Source: UMGS1387 sp045577475
Lineage (GTDB): Bacteria; Bacillota; Clostridia; Oscillospirales; CAG-382
Direction: 5' to 3'
NCBI GenBank assembly: GCA_045577475.1
Contig: JAZNIM010000084.1
Location: 1-17,445 of the forward strand
DNA: 17,445 bases
Shown here: positions 14,856-17,445 of the stretch, piece by piece
How positions within the stretch are numbered: position 1 is the first letter of the stretch
Layout of the letters: every line of letters starts with the position of its first letter
The notes under the pieces: model-generated
Seen by the model: only the letters and a program-made list of their open reading frames with translations
What the model was told of the DNA's origin: nothing
Databases searched by the model: none
Translations under genes and position numbers: made by a program

Positions 14856-15506
14856 ATGATTTACTATCTTGACGGAAAACTTGCTGAGCTATCGCCGCAA
14901 TATGCTGTAATCGACTGCGGTGGTGTTGGCTACTGTGCTATGATAACGACTTTGACTTATGATAAGCTTGTCAATGACGGCGCCTATTTGCCGAGCGGAG
15001 AAATGGCTATGATTAATGCAAAGCTCTACACGGCAGTAAAAATCAGAGATGAAAGCAACTTTGATATATATGGGTTCTGCTCCCGCAAGGAGAGTGTGAT
15101 GTTTTCACTTTTGCAAACTGTTTCGGGTGTAGGACCAAAGGCGGCGCTTGCAATTCTCTCTGTGTTGTCACCTGATTCCGTATGTGCTGCTGTCAGACAG
15201 GATGACATTCGTCTTATTTCAAAAGCGCAAGGCGTGGGTCAAAAGGCGGCACAGAAAATTTGCATTGATTTGAAGAATAAGATTGATGCTTTTGTGCTTG
15301 AGTTCGGTATTGATGGCTCTGATGAAAATGTTTCACGTGAAACAATTCAGCTTCAAAAGGAAAATCAATCAGAAAATCATAAGCTTGCACTTGAAGCACT
15401 GGTTAACCTTGGTTATACAAAGGCTCAGGCGCAGAAGGCTCTGTCAAAAGCAGAAGGAAATACGGTTGAAGACCTGATAAGAACTTCCCTTTCGCAACTG
15501 TTTTGA
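14856..15506 (+). CDS. ruvA: Holliday junction branch migration protein RuvA
   Basis: RuvA binds four-way junctions and loads the RuvB motor for branch migration. The 216-residue protein has an N-terminal OB-fold domain (about 1-62; MIYYLDGKL) and a tandem helix-hairpin-helix domain (about 70-145) with TVSGVGPKAA and AQGVGQKAA. A flexible linker (about 146-172) and the C-terminal RuvB-contacting domain (about 173-216; LGYTKAQAQKAL) follow. The linker contains V159-S-R-E-T163, which is the translated parS site. The ATG comes 1 nt after the preceding stop codon and lacks a clear Shine-Dalgarno sequence, so translation is probably coupled to the lipoprotein gene. ruvB follows after 18 nt, the normal ruvAB order. 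Confidence 0.97.
   Translation: MIYYLDGKLAELSPQYAVIDCGGVGYCAMITTLTYDKLVNDGAYLPSGEMAMINAKLYTAVKIRDESNFDIYGFCSRKESVMFSLLQTVSGVGPKAALAILSVLSPDSVCAAVRQDDIRLISKAQGVGQKAAQKICIDLKNKIDAFVLEFGIDGSDENVSRETIQLQKENQSENHKLALEALVNLGYTKAQAQKALSKAEGNTVEDLIRTSLSQLF
15329..15344. promoter_or_regulatory. parS centromere site (ParB/Spo0J binding)
   Basis: A second exact TGTTTCACGTGAAACA, inside ruvA. It sits in the linker between the helix-hairpin-helix domain and domain III and is read in the same frame as the first site. The five bases on its left (GAAAA) also match the first copy, giving 21 identical bases. Confidence 0.93.
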
Positions 15507-15524
15507 CGAAAATAGAGGTTTTAT

Positions 15525-16625
15525 ATGATAAAAAGCAGTAAAAATAACGATACTGAACAGGAATATGACTTTGAAAGCCGAATAATAAGTGCTCGCAGCT
15601 ATGAGGAGGAGGAACGCGAAGCGGAGGTTTCCCTTCGTCCGAAAACCCTGAATGAGTACGTAGGACAGGAAAAAGTCAAGGAAAAGCTTGCAATTTCAAT
15701 GGAAGCGGCGAAGATGAGAGGTGATTCCCTTGACCACATCCTGCTCCATGGTCCGCCCGGACTGGGAAAAACCACTCTTGCGGCGATTATTGCCTCGGAA
15801 ATGGGCGTGGATATACGTATAACGTCGGGCCCTGCTATTGAAAAGCAGGGGGATTTGGCGGCTTTGCTTACAAATCTTAAACAAGGCGATATACTGTTCA
15901 TTGATGAGATTCACCGTCTGTCACGGCAAGTTGAGGAAATCCTTTATCCTGCAATGGAGGACTATAATCTGGATATTATTATGGGAAAAGGTCCTTCGGC
16001 AAGAAGTATCAGACTTCCCCTGCCCTCTTTTACGCTGATTGGAGCTACTACTCGTGCGGGTCAGCTGACTTCCCCGCTTCGTGACAGATTTGGTAATTTG
16101 TACAGGCTGGAAATGTACACGGATGAAGAACTGTGCGACATTGTTGTCAGAAGTGCCGAGCTTTTGGGCATTAATGCAAAGCCTGACGGTGCCTTCGAGA
16201 TTGCTCGCAGATCCAGAGGTACTCCGAGAATTGCAAACCGTTTACTCAAGCGTGTGCGTGATTATGCGCAGGTTCGCGGTGACGGTGTAATTACCAAGGA
16301 CATTGCAGGAAAAGCCTTGAATATGCTGGAAATTGACGATTTTGGGCTTGATAATACCGACCGCAGGATGCTTGAAGCCATAATTGACTTCTTCGATGGC
16401 GGTCCTGTAGGACTTGAAACGCTGGCAGCTACTATTGGCGAAGAAGCCATAACTCTTGAAGATGTATATGAGCCTTATCTTATGCAGCTCGGTTTTCTCA
16501 ATAGAACACCAAGAGGCAGGATGGCAACAAGACGTGCTTATGAGCATCTGGGACGCGAGTTTGTTGAAAATAAAAAAGCTTCTTCTCACGGCAGCGGTCA
16601 GGAGTCGCTGTTCGGCAACATATAA
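15525..16625 (+). CDS. ruvB: Holliday junction branch migration ATPase RuvB
   Basis: RuvB is the AAA+ hexameric motor that pulls DNA through RuvA-bound junctions. The 366-residue protein shows Walker A GPPGLGKTT (76-84), Walker B with DEIH (127-130), the sensor region IGATTRAG and the arginine-finger area SPLRDRFG, all typical. The C-terminal winged-helix domain ends with FLNRTPRGRMATRRAYEHLG. It is somewhat longer than the E. coli protein because of an acidic N-terminal extension (about 1-30). The start at 15525 has AGAGG 6 nt upstream, and the gene is cotranscribed with ruvA. Confidence 0.98.
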   Translation: MIKSSKNNDTEQEYDFESRIISARSYEEEEREAEVSLRPKTLNEYVGQEKVKEKLAISMEAAKMRGDSLDHILLHGPPGLGKTTLAAIIASEMGVDIRITSGPAIEKQGDLAALLTNLKQGDILFIDEIHRLSRQVEEILYPAMEDYNLDIIMGKGPSARSIRLPLPSFTLIGATTRAGQLTSPLRDRFGNLYRLEMYTDEELCDIVVRSAELLGINAKPDGAFEIARRSRGTPRIANRLLKRVRDYAQVRGDGVITKDIAGKALNMLEIDDFGLDNTDRRMLEAIIDFFDGGPVGLETLAATIGEEAITLEDVYEPYLMQLGFLNRTPRGRMATRRAYEHLGREFVENKKASSHGSGQESLFGNI

Positions 16626-16689
16626 TATATATGTAGAAAAAAAGTTTAAACTGTCATTTTTGACGTTATATTAAAGGAAAAAGAGGATA

Positions 16690-17445
16690 ATGGCGGTAAC
16701 AAAAAAGGTAAAGCCGGGTTATAAAGCTGCGGCTAAGAAGGATAAAGGTGCTAAACAAAAATCGGAAAAAAGATTCTATCATGCACCTAAAAAGAATGCT
16801 GATACAGCAGGAAAATCGGCAAAAAATACCCGTGAAAAGCTGAAAAACAAGACGGAAGCTACTTCCGGTGCAGGAAATGCGCGTGAGCTTGCCAAAGTAA
16901 TTCAGTGGTTTCCCGGTCATATGACCAAGGCTTTGCGAGAAATTGAGGCGAGTCTTAAAATGGTTGACCTTGTTCTTGAGCTTTGTGATGCAAGAATCCC
17001 TGTTTCCAGCCGCAATCCCAAGGTTAAGGAAATTGTGGGGGATAAGCCATATATCACGGTGATGAACAAATGTTCGCTGTCCGACCCTGCAGTAAATGCA
17101 AAATTTAAGGAAGAGCTGTCTTGCGACGGACACAGAGTAATATTTACAGACTGTATGACAGGACAGGGAATTGATGAGATTGTTCCTGCAATCAGAACGG
17201 CTTTGAAGGAAAAATTGGAACGATATGAAAGCCGAGGAATGAAGAAAATTCCCCGTGTTATGATTATCGGCGTTACAAACTGCGGTAAAAGCACGCTGAT
17301 TAACAGGCTTTACGGCTCAAAAAAGGCAAAAAGCGAGAACCGTCCCGGTGTCACACGTACACAGCAGTGGGTGACGGTTGACGACAAGGTGGATTTACTG
17401 GATACACCGGGTGTTCTCTGGCCTAAGTTTGATGAGGAGCAGGTT
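16690..17445 (+). CDS. rbgA: Ribosome biogenesis GTPase RbgA/YlqF, C-terminus outside window
   Basis: RbgA/YlqF is a circularly permuted GTPase needed for late assembly of the 50S subunit. The window holds 252 residues and the frame is still open at the edge. After a Lys-rich extension (about 1-68) the family start IQWFPGHMTKA (71-81) appears. The G motifs then follow in permuted order: G4-like N126-K-C-S129, G1 G194VTNCGKS201 and G3 D238-T-P-G241. The G4 motif lacks the usual Asp. The ATG at 16690 has a close AGAGG (3 nt) and an AAGGA farther away (11 nt). No start with a better site occurs before the conserved core, so the extension seems real. It follows ruvB by 64 nt with no strong terminator. 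Confidence 0.9.
   Translation, partial: MAVTKKVKPGYKAAAKKDKGAKQKSEKRFYHAPKKNADTAGKSAKNTREKLKNKTEATSGAGNARELAKVIQWFPGHMTKALREIEASLKMVDLVLELCDARIPVSSRNPKVKEIVGDKPYITVMNKCSLSDPAVNAKFKEELSCDGHRVIFTDCMTGQGIDEIVPAIRTALKEKLERYESRGMKKIPRVMIIGVTNCGKSTLINRLYGSKKAKSENRPGVTRTQQWVTVDDKVDLLDTPGVLWPKFDEEQV

Noticed and set aside
16643..16665. AACTGTCA...TGACGTT hairpin after ruvB
   Set aside because: It has a weak bulged stem with no T run after it, so it is not a convincing terminator.

Overview
The window looks like a chromosomal segment of a low-to-moderate GC, endospore-lineage Firmicute, most likely class Clostridia and perhaps Oscillospirales. The grounds are a Spo0A orthologue, a SpoIIQ-like protein, a T-box-controlled thrS of the clostridial sequence type, strong GGAGG-type ribosome sites and typical TTGACA/TATAAT promoters. 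The genus cannot be fixed from sequence alone. There are no insertion sequences, CRISPR arrays, tRNA or rRNA genes that I can see.

Layout. Positions 1-4537 are read leftward: a class B penicillin-binding protein, spo0A, then a near-perfect sigma-A promoter, a T-box leader with its terminator, and thrS (C-terminus cut off by the window edge). Positions 4614-7220 hold a rightward MnmM/YtqB-type tRNA methyltransferase, a leftward SpoIIQ-like M23 protein with a candidate forespore promoter, and a rightward WYL-domain regulator.

Positions 7282-11888 form a sugar-catabolism island. A leftward AraC-type regulator is divergent from a ThuA-like plus Gfo/Idh/MocA pair. That pair converges on a leftward two-gene operon: a xylose-isomerase-like TIM barrel followed by an SDR of the D-mannonate oxidoreductase type. 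The set resembles pathways that work through 3-keto sugars, but it contains no transporter or glycosidase. Back-to-back hairpins at 10074-10137 separate the two operons.

Positions 12084-17445 are read rightward: a large membrane-anchored G5/M23 peptidase that starts with TTG, an RsiV/DUF3298-like lipoprotein, ruvA, ruvB and the first two thirds of an rbgA/ylqF-type circularly permuted GTPase.

The most notable hidden signal is a pair of perfect 16-bp parS centromere palindromes (TGTTTCACGTGAAACA), at 12261-12276 inside the M23 gene and at 15329-15344 inside ruvA. They are 3068 bp apart. Both are read in the same frame as Val-Ser-Arg-Glu-Thr, and both fall in parts of the proteins expected to be flexible. 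This suggests a ParB/Spo0J loading zone, and so probably an origin-proximal location.
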